64,000 nucleotides of DNA from Bacillota bacterium (GTDB taxonomy: Bacteria > Bacillota > UBA4882 > UBA8346). The notes under the pieces are model-generated. The model made no database searches. It was not told where the DNA came from and saw only the letters and a program-made list of their open reading frames with translations. The stretch covers positions 1 through 64,000 of the forward strand of contig JAEWZY010000015.1 of NCBI GenBank assembly GCA_023394955.1, in the 5' to 3' direction. A program made the translations under genes and the position numbers. Shown one piece after another: positions 17,304-25,203 of the stretch; position 1 is the stretch's first letter, and each line of letters begins with the position of its first letter.

Positions 17304-17843
17304 ATGTATTACTCTACAACTTATCCGTCACCCGCGGGCTTGCTTACGCTGGCCTGTGACGGTGACAATCTCGTTGGCTTGTGGATCGAGGGACAGAAGT
17401 ATCACGGCAATACCATTCCCGACGCAACGGCGGAAAAAGACGACATGCCGGTTTTCGGCACAGTAAAAAAATGGCTGGACAACTATTTTGCCGGTAAAAA
17501 GCCTGATCTTTCCGAATTGCCTTTAGCCCCTCCCGGCAGTGAGTTTCGGCAAGGTGTATGGAGTATCTTATGTGAAATTCCATACGGCGAGGTAATCACC
17601 TACGGCGATATTGCAAAGAAAATGGCTGTTGCCATGGGCAAAGAAAGCATGTCCAGTCAAGCGGTAGGCGGGGCCGTCGGGCACAACCCCATTGCTATCA
17701 TCATCCCCTGCCACCGGGTTGTCGGTTCAAATGGTAGTTTGACGGGCTATGCTGGCGGCTTTGCTACAAAGATAAAGCTGCTTGAATTAGAGGGCGTTGA
17801 CATGTCGGGTCTGTTCACGCCTCCTAATGCGGCCGCGCTTTAA
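17304..17843 (+). CDS. ogt: Methylated-DNA-protein cysteine methyltransferase (O6-alkylguanine repair)
   Basis: 179-residue suicide repair enzyme that transfers the alkyl group from O6-alkylguanine to its own cysteine. The active-site motif IIIPCHRVV is present (Cys at about residue 136), followed by GSLTGYAGG. The DNA-binding helix-turn-helix region FRQGVWSILCEIPYGEVITY lies before it. There is no Ada-type regulatory domain. ATG at 17304 has AGGAGG 7 bases upstream, so it is preferred to TTG at 17298. It ends in a strong terminator yet is followed at once by the DUF1848 gene. Confidence 0.95.
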   Translation: MYYSTTYPSPAGLLTLACDGDNLVGLWIEGQKYHGNTIPDATAEKDDMPVFGTVKKWLDNYFAGKKPDLSELPLAPPGSEFRQGVWSILCEIPYGEVITYGDIAKKMAVAMGKESMSSQAVGGAVGHNPIAIIIPCHRVVGSNGSLTGYAGGFATKIKLLELEGVDMSGLFTPPNAAAL

Positions 17844-17860
17844 GGAAACCGCAAACTTAG

Positions 17861-17894
17861 GGGAACACCTAAAGTAAAGAGTGTTCCCTTTTTT
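17861..17894 (+). terminator. Intrinsic terminator after ogt
   Basis: GGGAACAC (17861-17868) and GTGTTCCC (17881-17888) form a perfect 8-bp stem with a 12-base loop, followed by six T (17889-17894). The DUF1848 start codon lies only 20 bases later, so its transcription depends on read-through or a hidden promoter. Confidence 0.85.
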
Positions 17895-17913
17895 CAAAGG
17901 CAAGGTGATATAC

Positions 17914-18837
17914 ATGATAATTAGCGCAAGCCGGAGGACAGATATACCGGCGTTTTATTCCGAATGGTTTTTAGGCCGTTTACAAGAGGGCTACGCCCTT
18001 ATTCCGAACCCGCGCAACCCGGACCGTTTAGGCCGGGTGGAGCTTTCGCCTGAAAATGTGGATTGTATTGTGTTTTGGACAAAGAACCCTATACCCATGT
18101 TAGATAAACTTGAACCCCTTGAAAAGATGGGCTATCCCTACTACCTTCAATTTACATTAACACCCTACGACAAAAGCGTTGAACGCAACTTGCCGCCAAA
18201 ATCAAGACTGATACAAGCGTTTATCGAACTGTCTAAAAAAACCAACGCCGGGCGTGTGCTATGGCGGTACGACCCTATTTTTATTGATGAAAAACATTCC
18301 GTGGCGTGGCATATTGAGCAGTTTTCCAAAATGGGAGAAAAACTAAAGTCCTATACGGAGCGGTGCATTATTAGCTTTGTAGACCCGTATAAAAGCATTG
18401 GCGATACTTTTAGAGCCATGACAAACGGTGAAATGGCCGCGATTGCGTCCGGGTTTTCAGAGGCCGCCCGAAAATACGGAATTACGCTTTTTACATGCGC
18501 GGAGGTAACCGACCTTTCACAATATGACATTGCACACGCTTCCTGTATTGATAAAAACCTGATAGAGCAGATTATTGGAAGCTCAATAAAGGCGAAGAGT
18601 GACGCAAGTCAACGGGGGGCATGTGGCTGTATCGAAAGCGTTGACATTGGCGCTTATGATACTTGCCCAAATGGTTGTGCCTATTGCTACGCCACTTCCA
18701 GCCAAAAAGCGGTATTGCGGCGCGTTGGCGCCCATGACCCAAAAGCCCCAATGCTAACGGGTTATCCAACAGGAAACGAAATCGTGACCGACCGCACCAC
18801 TCCCTCACAAAAGATAAATCAAATCAGCTTGTTTTAG
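17914..18837 (+). CDS. DUF1848 family protein with radical-SAM-like Cys cluster
   Basis: 307-residue protein matching the DUF1848 family, of unknown function. It begins IISASRRTDIPAFYSEWF, a hallmark of the family, then FWTKNP, LQFTLTPYD and WRYDPIF, consistent with a TIM-barrel-like core. The C-terminal part has CGC (about 237-239) and CPNGCAYCYA (Cys at about 251, 255 and 258). That is a C-x3-C-x2-C motif as in radical SAM enzymes, but at the C-terminal instead of the N-terminal end. ATG at 17914 follows AAGGTGA. Location beside ogt hints at nucleic-acid repair, which is inference. Confidence 0.88.
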   Translation: MIISASRRTDIPAFYSEWFLGRLQEGYALIPNPRNPDRLGRVELSPENVDCIVFWTKNPIPMLDKLEPLEKMGYPYYLQFTLTPYDKSVERNLPPKSRLIQAFIELSKKTNAGRVLWRYDPIFIDEKHSVAWHIEQFSKMGEKLKSYTERCIISFVDPYKSIGDTFRAMTNGEMAAIASGFSEAARKYGITLFTCAEVTDLSQYDIAHASCIDKNLIEQIIGSSIKAKSDASQRGACGCIESVDIGAYDTCPNGCAYCYATSSQKAVLRRVGAHDPKAPMLTGYPTGNEIVTDRTTPSQKINQISLF

Positions 18838-18888
18838 GAAAATTGTTTATGTTCAAGTGCGAAAGAGTTTGTATCGGGAGATCTGACG

Positions 18889-19011
18889 ATGAAAAAGATA
18901 CCACCCATTGAAAAAGTAACGGAGGGATTTTTTAATATAAACCGGAATATCTCTAACTCCTACCAGTATAATTTCCAATCCTTCATCACCCGAACTAAAG
19001 CCTCGCAATAA
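18889..19011 (+). pseudogene. Possible 5' remnant of a third cassette gene
   Basis: A 40-codon frame begins with ATG 8 bases after GGGAG and reads MKKIPPIEKVTEGFF. It then runs into sequence that is the 3' end of the GH88 gene on the opposite strand (18960 onwards). The start looks like a genuine gene beginning with its own ribosome site, but the continuation is antisense to a real gene. The simplest reading is a gene cut off when the ogt-DUF1848 segment and the glycan operon became joined. The original product is not recognised. Confidence 0.35.
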
Positions 19012-20147
19012 AAATAATCTCCCCAGATACAACATTCATCAATGCCCTCACCTTTCGGTTTATTGTAAACCGAATGAAGCAGCAAACCGTTGGAATGGTC
19101 GGAATCCTTGACACTATATTGTTTCACTAACGATATTAACATTTTTAAAGCCGCATTCCGGTAAAGCATCCGGCTTTGATCGCCGGCAGCCAAATGCTTC
19201 GCCAGTTCCAACAGACCGCATACGGTGATGGCTGCCGCGGAACTATCCCGTTCTTCCGGGCCGTCGCTAAAGACCAAATCCCAATAGGCCACATAATCCT
19301 GGGGCAAACGGTTTAAAAAGTAGTTGGCCAGTTTCTGGGCAAGTTCGATCAAAGCCCCATCCTTAGTATGGAGGTAACTGAGGGTGAACCCATAAATCGC
19401 CCAGGCCTGCCCCCTGGCCCAACAGGAGTTATCGGAATAGCCTTGTTGGGTTTTACCTCGCAAAGGCGCGCCGCTGACCGGATCCATATAGTAAGTATGG
19501 TAGGTGGAGGCATCCTCCCGCACCAAGTAACTGGCGGACTGCCGGGCATGGCTATAGGCATACTTGGCGTATTTGGGGTCGCCGCTGACCGCGCTGGCCC
19601 AGTACAGCAAAGGGAGATTCATTAAGCAGTCAATGATCATCCTGCCCCTCTGCCCCGGATCGTTCAAATCGCCCCAGGCCTGAATGATGCCGGGTTTTTC
19701 GAAATAGCGGGTGATTAATAAGTCCGCCGCAGCCAAGGCCGTCTGCTTTGCCCCTTCATCACCGGTCAGCTTATAAGCGGCGACACAAGACAGGCTATAT
19801 AAAAAGCCTAAATCATGGGTATCAGTGGCAATTCGCTCTTCGATGCGCTTCCGGTAATCCGCTAATTGCTTCGCCGCGGTTTCACGATAGCGCTCATTAC
19901 CGCTTATTTCATAAGCCAACCAAAGCATTCCCGTCCAGAAGGATGAAGTCCATTCCAGATTGTCAATTGCGGGGTAGATATTCTTCTGACTGCAGGGGGC
20001 CGGATATTTAGCGGTGAAGGCCGGCAGATTGGCATCAATCATCTTCAAGCTTTTCCGGAAGGCGTCCTCCCAGAAATCTTCCGTAAGATCATTCGGGTTA
20101 GCCCTGAATTTTTCCGGCGTTTTGATTCCTTCATCATTCACCAACAC
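18960..20147 (-). CDS. Glycoside hydrolase family 88, unsaturated (rhamno)galacturonyl/glucuronyl hydrolase
   Basis: 395-residue enzyme that hydrates and removes the unsaturated uronic acid left by polysaccharide lyases. It has an (alpha/alpha)6-barrel type sequence. The two catalytic-type aspartates are seen in ATDTHDLGFLY (Asp at about 112) and IIDCLMNLPLLYWA (Asp at about 173), as in Bacillus UGL; WARGQAWAIYGF and NSCWARG also fit. GTG at 20147 is preferred because GGGAGGAG lies 8 bases upstream; the frame is open to a GTG at 20171. No signal peptide, so it is cytoplasmic. It is the last gene of the glycan operon. Confidence 0.92.
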   Translation of the reverse strand: MLVNDEGIKTPEKFRANPNDLTEDFWEDAFRKSLKMIDANLPAFTAKYPAPCSQKNIYPAIDNLEWTSSFWTGMLWLAYEISGNERYRETAAKQLADYRKRIEERIATDTHDLGFLYSLSCVAAYKLTGDEGAKQTALAAADLLITRYFEKPGIIQAWGDLNDPGQRGRMIIDCLMNLPLLYWASAVSGDPKYAKYAYSHARQSASYLVREDASTYHTYYMDPVSGAPLRGKTQQGYSDNSCWARGQAWAIYGFTLSYLHTKDGALIELAQKLANYFLNRLPQDYVAYWDLVFSDGPEERDSSAAAITVCGLLELAKHLAAGDQSRMLYRNAALKMLISLVKQYSVKDSDHSNGLLLHSVYNKPKGEGIDECCIWGDYFYCEALVRVMKDWKLYW

Positions 20148-20183
20148 GGCAGACGCTCCTCCCGTTTCCACATGAATCCGGGT

Positions 20184-21983
20184 TTATCCCTGATATTCCC
20201 CGGCCTTTTCCGCGTAAAACTTTTGCAGCACATAAAATGCCAGCTTCCGGGTTTTTTTATCCGCCGCGATTAAGCCTTTACGGTTGTAGCCCTTTTGAAA
20301 CCGGTTATACCGCCGTTCCGCCCGGAAATCATATAGGATCCAGGGCGTGATCCCCTTGACATACTCCAATTTGCCGAGGATGGCTACTTGTTGGCGGTAG
20401 ACTTCCTCCATATACTCTTCGGAGAAAAGCTCCGATTTGCTATTATGATATCCCGCCAGGGCATCCGCGCCAGTTTCCGTAATGATCACCGGCTTGGCGG
20501 GACTCGAATTCTTCCCCAGGAGCACCAGTTCCTCAAAGTCCGGGTTATACCATCCGTAATATTCGTTAATGCCGATGACGTCCAAGTACTCGGCCAACCG
20601 GTCTTCGATCTTGTGCCGCACATGGTTGACCAGACAAGCGGCGGATACCAGCCGGCTTGGGTCTTGACCCTTAGCGGTCCGCGCCAGTCGGCTCATGAAT
20701 GATAACCGCTCGTCACTATCGGCATTCTCATTTCCCACCGACCAGATGATCACGCTGGCCCGGTTTTGGTCGCGGTTGATCAGCTCCAGCAACTGGTTCT
20801 CGGCATCCCGGTAGGTAGCCGGATTGTTAAAATCAATCGCCCAGTAAACCGGGATCTCTTCCCAGAGCAGCATCCCGACTTCGTCGGCGATTTTGGCGGC
20901 CAACTCAGTATGGGGATAATGAGCCAATCTCATAAAGTTACAGCCCAATTCCTTCGCATCGGCAAAACGTCGCCGGATATCGGTTTCGTTGGAACACTTG
21001 CCTAACTCGGCGTCATCTTCATGGGCGCAGATGCCCCGCAAGAAGATTGCTTTACCATTTAACAGAAGATTGGTGCCTTCGGCCTTAATCTGGCGAAATC
21101 CCACCCGGTCGCCGATCCGGTCATTTCTATAACTGACTTGAACCTCATACAAACGGGGATTGTCAGGTGTCCACAACTCCGGTTGGGCTTCAAGCGTAAA
21201 TGAACACTCGCCCTGTTCCAACTGTCCCGCTTTTTTGATTTTTAGTTCGGGTATTTCCACTAAGATTTCACCCGCGGCTTCGGCTTTATCAACCCTGACT
21301 CTAAACTGAATCCGGTGATACTGATCATCCGGGACCAAATGGATGGAGAAATCTTTGATAAAGTCAGCCGGTAGCCGGTACAATTCCACGTCGCGGTAAA
21401 TGCCGCCATAGTTGAACCAGTCGGTATTACGCATCGGCACCCGGTCCAGGGTCCGGGTATTATTGACACAAAACTGAAGCACATTCCGGTTCTTTAATTC
21501 TCCGGTGAGCTCCACGTAAAACGGGGTCGAACCGCCGTAATGGTTGCCTAAATACTCTTCATTGAGAAAAACCTTGGTATCATAGTTGGCCGCTCCTACT
21601 CTCAGGAAAACCCTTTCATCCGGAGTTTCCGGACAATAAGAGAACTCCCGGGCATACCAGGCGCTGCCTTCGTAATAGTAATATTCCGGTTTGAATAAGT
21701 TCCAGCAAGCGGGGAGCTGAATCTCATCCCCGCCGTTATAATCATAATCCCAGGGCAGCCTTTTCCCGGAAGCATCTTTGGGTTCAAGAATATTCCAATT
21801 GCTGCGCGCGCCGGTATCATAAGGGTCGATGGTGAAGCGCCAAGGTCCATTCATGCTTTCCTTGACCCGGTTCTCCGTAAAGATCATGGTCTGGTGGTTT
21901 AAATTCTGAAAGTTATAGCGCTGTTCATAGTCTTCCCGGTGAATATGATCGATCTGGTTCTCTACCTTGGCCGTGTTTTTCAT
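20184..21983 (-). CDS. Glycoside hydrolase family 2 (beta-glucuronidase/beta-galactosidase type)
   Basis: 599-residue retaining glycosidase. It has a jelly-roll sugar-binding domain (about 40-205, with YEGSAWYAREF), an immunoglobulin-like domain (about 206-300) and a TIM barrel (from about 305). The acid/base is Glu about 419 in WSVGNENAD and the nucleophile is Glu about 503 in ITETGAD. The length is like UidA rather than long LacZ. With a GH88 uronyl hydrolase next door, glucuronidase is the better guess, but specificity is not shown by sequence alone. No signal peptide, so imported oligosaccharide is the likely substrate. Confidence 0.9.
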   Translation of the reverse strand: MKNTAKVENQIDHIHREDYEQRYNFQNLNHQTMIFTENRVKESMNGPWRFTIDPYDTGARSNWNILEPKDASGKRLPWDYDYNGGDEIQLPACWNLFKPEYYYYEGSAWYAREFSYCPETPDERVFLRVGAANYDTKVFLNEEYLGNHYGGSTPFYVELTGELKNRNVLQFCVNNTRTLDRVPMRNTDWFNYGGIYRDVELYRLPADFIKDFSIHLVPDDQYHRIQFRVRVDKAEAAGEILVEIPELKIKKAGQLEQGECSFTLEAQPELWTPDNPRLYEVQVSYRNDRIGDRVGFRQIKAEGTNLLLNGKAIFLRGICAHEDDAELGKCSNETDIRRRFADAKELGCNFMRLAHYPHTELAAKIADEVGMLLWEEIPVYWAIDFNNPATYRDAENQLLELINRDQNRASVIIWSVGNENADSDERLSFMSRLARTAKGQDPSRLVSAACLVNHVRHKIEDRLAEYLDVIGINEYYGWYNPDFEELVLLGKNSSPAKPVIITETGADALAGYHNSKSELFSEEYMEEVYRQQVAILGKLEYVKGITPWILYDFRAERRYNRFQKGYNRKGLIAADKKTRKLAFYVLQKFYAEKAGEYQG

Positions 21984-22018
21984 TTTTTGCGAATACCCCT
22001 TTGTCTTTATAATTATCG

Positions 22019-23179
22019 TTATCTATGTTCCAAAGCATGATCAACCGGCATATTCTCTCCCGACCATATCTTACAGGCCGTCCAAGGCTGAGGTCCTCCC
22101 GTCCAAAACTCATCCTCCGGCGAAAGTCCCAGCGGGAGAAAGACTGCTGCGCACAAATACAGACTACCGGTTGAAATGTACCTCTCTCCAATATCCGGCT
22201 GGCTTCCGCAAAAACCCACCTTTAACCAGCCATTAGCATCGAAAGTGCCCGGCATTTTCATCATTCGACTCATGACTGCCGTCAAGGCTGATCGGATTTG
22301 AGCGGGCGCGACTGTTTCCGGCAAATTCTTTTCCAGCGCCATTTGGGCTAGATGTTGAAATGCGCCGCAGCGATATGCCAGTGAGCGCCCAATGGGCGGG
22401 AAAGTCCCTTCCGGAGAGATCAACCGTTCCTGAATTGCTCCATAACGTCTCGCCCTCTCCAAGATAGGCGCCTTTAAATTCGCCCATTCCCGATCTTGAG
22501 CTCCGATAGTTAAGATTAGGTCCACCAACATCGGTTGAATGACAAAACTGTTGTAGTAGTCCCAATGAAACTCCGGACCATCGCCATAGATACCGTCGCC
22601 AACGTACCACTGCTCATGCTGGCGGATGGCATAATCAATCCTCATCCGGTCCCAGTCTTCGCCCATTTTGAATAGGGCGGCTTCGGTCATGGCGCCAAAC
22701 AGTAACCAATTGCTAAAATGCGGTTTGCGCGTTCTGTTTAATTTCAGGGCTGCGGCTAAGTTTCGTCTAACTCTTTCATCTAATTTCTCCCACAATTCCG
22801 AAGGCGCCCGTAAAACTGCATGAGAAAGAAACGCCGCGTCAACAATGGGTTGATCGCCGGCGCTGAAATTCATCAAATCCGGCGATTCAGGATCAGTCGC
22901 CGCGTCAATACTGGCCCGCGATAAGGCCGCGAATTTTTGCCGCAGCGTCTCCTCGGGTCCGGTGAGATTCCGGCATTCCAACCACGGAGCAATGCCTGTC
23001 AAAGTCCTGCCTAGGGCTTCAAGATAGGTGAAATTGGCTCGATCGTAACGTTCAGCCCCAACGCCTTCCACCGGCATAGTGGCCTTTAATTCTTTACCTG
23101 CCAGAGCTGTCAAAACCGGCCCGGTTATTTGGACAAGTGTTTCAACCCAATATTGACGATCTTCAAGTCCGCTTCCCAT
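22019..23179 (-). CDS. DUF2264 family protein
   Basis: 387-residue cytoplasmic protein of the DUF2264 family, often found in loci for use of plant polysaccharides. Visible family patterns are YWVETLVQITGPVL, GIAPWLE, HFSNWLLFGAM, GDGIYGDGPEFHWDYYNSFV and PIGRSLAYRCGAFQ. The pattern suggests an (alpha/alpha) toroid hydrolase or lyase, but no activity is established here. Of several in-frame starts, ATG at 23179 has GGAGG 7 bases upstream. It sits between the permease and GH2 genes of the operon. Confidence 0.85.
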   Translation of the reverse strand: MGSGLEDRQYWVETLVQITGPVLTALAGKELKATMPVEGVGAERYDRANFTYLEALGRTLTGIAPWLECRNLTGPEETLRQKFAALSRASIDAATDPESPDLMNFSAGDQPIVDAAFLSHAVLRAPSELWEKLDERVRRNLAAALKLNRTRKPHFSNWLLFGAMTEAALFKMGEDWDRMRIDYAIRQHEQWYVGDGIYGDGPEFHWDYYNSFVIQPMLVDLILTIGAQDREWANLKAPILERARRYGAIQERLISPEGTFPPIGRSLAYRCGAFQHLAQMALEKNLPETVAPAQIRSALTAVMSRMMKMPGTFDANGWLKVGFCGSQPDIGERYISTGSLYLCAAVFLPLGLSPEDEFWTGGPQPWTACKIWSGENMPVDHALEHR

Positions 23180-23250
23180 CATGACGCCTCCGTCAAGTAA
23201 TATCATCAATCAAGTCCATCATAGCTATGGCGTTAGTCTTTTAAATGCAG

Positions 23251-24156
23251 TCATCCTTTAACCCCGCCGCTAATAGCGATTCCCTCGACAAAATATTTCT
23301 GGGCAATGACGAAGATTATTAACACCGGCACAACTGATAGAACGCAGGCCGCCATTTGGGCCCCGTGATAAACGAAGGATTCCGTTACAAAATCAGTCAT
23401 CCCAACCGGAATCGTCTTTAAATTAGAGTCAGTCAGATAAATCATCGGGACAAAAAAATCATTCCAGAAATAGCGGAAGGAAAAGATGATTTGCGCGGCG
23501 AGCACCGGTTTAGCGAGGGGCAACATGATCCGGGAATAAATATAAAACTCGTTGGCCCCGTCAATCCGGGCCGCTTCAAGATAAGAATCGGGAATCGTCA
23601 TAAAATATTGCTTGATTAAAAAGGTTCCGAACGCCGTAAAGGAACCCAATAAAATAATGGCGAGATGAGTATTGTATAACCCAAGATTACGCACTACGAT
23701 AAACTGCGGAATAATAACACATTGCGCTGGGATCATAATCGAAGCGACATAAATTAAAAACAAAAACTCCCGCCCTCTCCATTTAAGTTTGGCAAATGCG
23801 TAGGCAGCCGTAGTTGAAGATATAATTTGAACGAACATAATGATAAAGGTCAATTTTAATGAGTTAAGGGTATAAATTGGAAATGACTCAAAATTGAATT
23901 TTCCCGATGTGTCAAAAAATAAACGCTGAAAGTTTTCCAGGGTAACCGGTTTAGGTATCAGACGTACCGGAAATTCAAAAATGTCCATCTCAGCTTTGAA
24001 TGCCGTCGCGATCATGTAGAATAACGGCAACAAAATACATAAAGACGCAACGGAACAAAGGGTGAAACTGATTGTTTTTCCGAATATTTCAGTCCAATTG
24101 GTCCACCGTGTATTCAATGATAAATCTTTTACAACAAGCGTTTCCGCGTGTTTCAT
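23251..24156 (-). CDS. Sugar ABC transporter permease (MalG/CUT1 type)
   Basis: 301-residue inner-membrane permease with six hydrophobic segments. The EAA-loop ATPase contact is SYLEAARIDGANEFYIYSRIMLPLAKPVL, and TAFKAEMDIFEFP is typical of the N-terminus of CUT1 MalG-like subunits. It partners the upstream MalF-like gene, whose stop lies 18 bases before this start. The ATPase subunit of the transporter is not in this locus, which is common because a shared MsmX-type ATPase is used. Confidence 0.92.
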   Translation of the reverse strand: MKHAETLVVKDLSLNTRWTNWTEIFGKTISFTLCSVASLCILLPLFYMIATAFKAEMDIFEFPVRLIPKPVTLENFQRLFFDTSGKFNFESFPIYTLNSLKLTFIIMFVQIISSTTAAYAFAKLKWRGREFLFLIYVASIMIPAQCVIIPQFIVVRNLGLYNTHLAIILLGSFTAFGTFLIKQYFMTIPDSYLEAARIDGANEFYIYSRIMLPLAKPVLAAQIIFSFRYFWNDFFVPMIYLTDSNLKTIPVGMTDFVTESFVYHGAQMAACVLSVVPVLIIFVIAQKYFVEGIAISGGVKG

Positions 24157-24174
24157 ATTAGTTCCTCCGCCTTG

Positions 24175-25068
24175 TTATTCATAGGTCACCCACTTGTTCT
24201 GACCGCGGTATTGGATAATTGTAATGATTAAAACAATCACGAACAGTATCAAGGCTTCCGCCGACGCATATCCCATTTCCAGGTGGGTAAAGGCTGTTTG
24301 GTAAATATCAAAAACTAATACTGTCGTTGAGCTGGCTGGTCCTCCCCCAAGTTGGCCTCCGGTCATCGCAAAGATCTGGTCGAATACTTTGAACGAGTTT
24401 ATGATAGCCATAATGACGCAAAAAAAGGTGGTTGGGCTAAGTAACGGCACCGTGATCAGCCATAATCTCTGCCACGGACTGGCGCCGTCGATTTCACTGG
24501 CTTCATATACTTCGGGACTAATTGTCTGGAGTCCGCTCAAAAATAAAACCATATAATAACCAAAAGATTGCCAAACCGCAACTAGGGCGATTGTCAACAA
24601 AGCGGTTTTAGGACTGGTTAACCAAGGAAGCCCGGGCAGTCCGATTGAGCTAAGAAAACCGTTGACCGGACCGCTACTAGCGTTAAAGATGAGTGTAAAT
24701 ACTAAAGCTATTGCTATGTTGGACAAAATATTCGGCATGAATAAGACCGAACGGAAAAAAGTCCGACCAATCATTTTCTTATTAAGCAATATCGCAAAAA
24801 CAAACCCTAAAAAAAGCTCCGCCACCACTGTAATCAGAGTGAAAAAACCCGTATTGATCATGGCTTTTCGAAAAATACTGTTTTCAAAGATTCGAAAAAA
24901 ATTATCCAGACCAATGAAACTAAAATTCGTTCCGCCGGAGTAATTGGTAAATGCCAGGCAAATCATTGAAATAATTGGGATCAAAAGAAACATCACAAAC
25001 CCCAATAAACTGGGTAATAAAAATAACGAAACCGTAATCAAATTATCTGATGAATTATAGCGTTTCAT
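24175..25068 (-). CDS. Sugar ABC transporter permease (MalF/CUT1 type)
   Basis: 297-residue membrane subunit. Six hydrophobic segments and the EAA loop EVYEASEIDGASPWQRLWLITVP place it in the CUT1 family. FLLPSLLGFVMFLLIPI at the N-terminus and GGPASSTTVLVFDIYQTAF before the last helices are family hallmarks. It follows the binding protein gene after a 135-base gap that holds a strong hairpin, so it is probably made at a lower level than the binding protein. Confidence 0.92.
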   Translation of the reverse strand: MKRYNSSDNLITVSLFLLPSLLGFVMFLLIPIISMICLAFTNYSGGTNFSFIGLDNFFRIFENSIFRKAMINTGFFTLITVVAELFLGFVFAILLNKKMIGRTFFRSVLFMPNILSNIAIALVFTLIFNASSGPVNGFLSSIGLPGLPWLTSPKTALLTIALVAVWQSFGYYMVLFLSGLQTISPEVYEASEIDGASPWQRLWLITVPLLSPTTFFCVIMAIINSFKVFDQIFAMTGGQLGGGPASSTTVLVFDIYQTAFTHLEMGYASAEALILFVIVLIITIIQYRGQNKWVTYE

Positions 25069-25109
25069 TGTCCATACTCCTTATCAAAACGAGCCTAATG
25101 TTTGTTTTA

Positions 25110-25161
25110 AAATAGCGGTGTGATCTCATGGGAACATGAGAGTTTTATCACACCGCTATTT
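25110..25161 (-). repeat. Strong intercistronic hairpin between binding protein and permease genes
   Basis: AAATAGCGGTGTGAT (25110-25124) and ATCACACCGCTATTT (25147-25161) form a perfect 15-bp stem. It is capped by a second hairpin, CTCATG-GGAA-CATGAG (25125-25140), with a 6-base bulge on one side. A short UUUU follows on the minus strand. This is a partial terminator or mRNA-stabilising element that would raise the amount of binding protein over permeases. Confidence 0.85.
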
Positions 25162-25203
25162 AAAATAATATAGGAAGATCAATTTACAAAAGTAGACTTA
25201 TTT

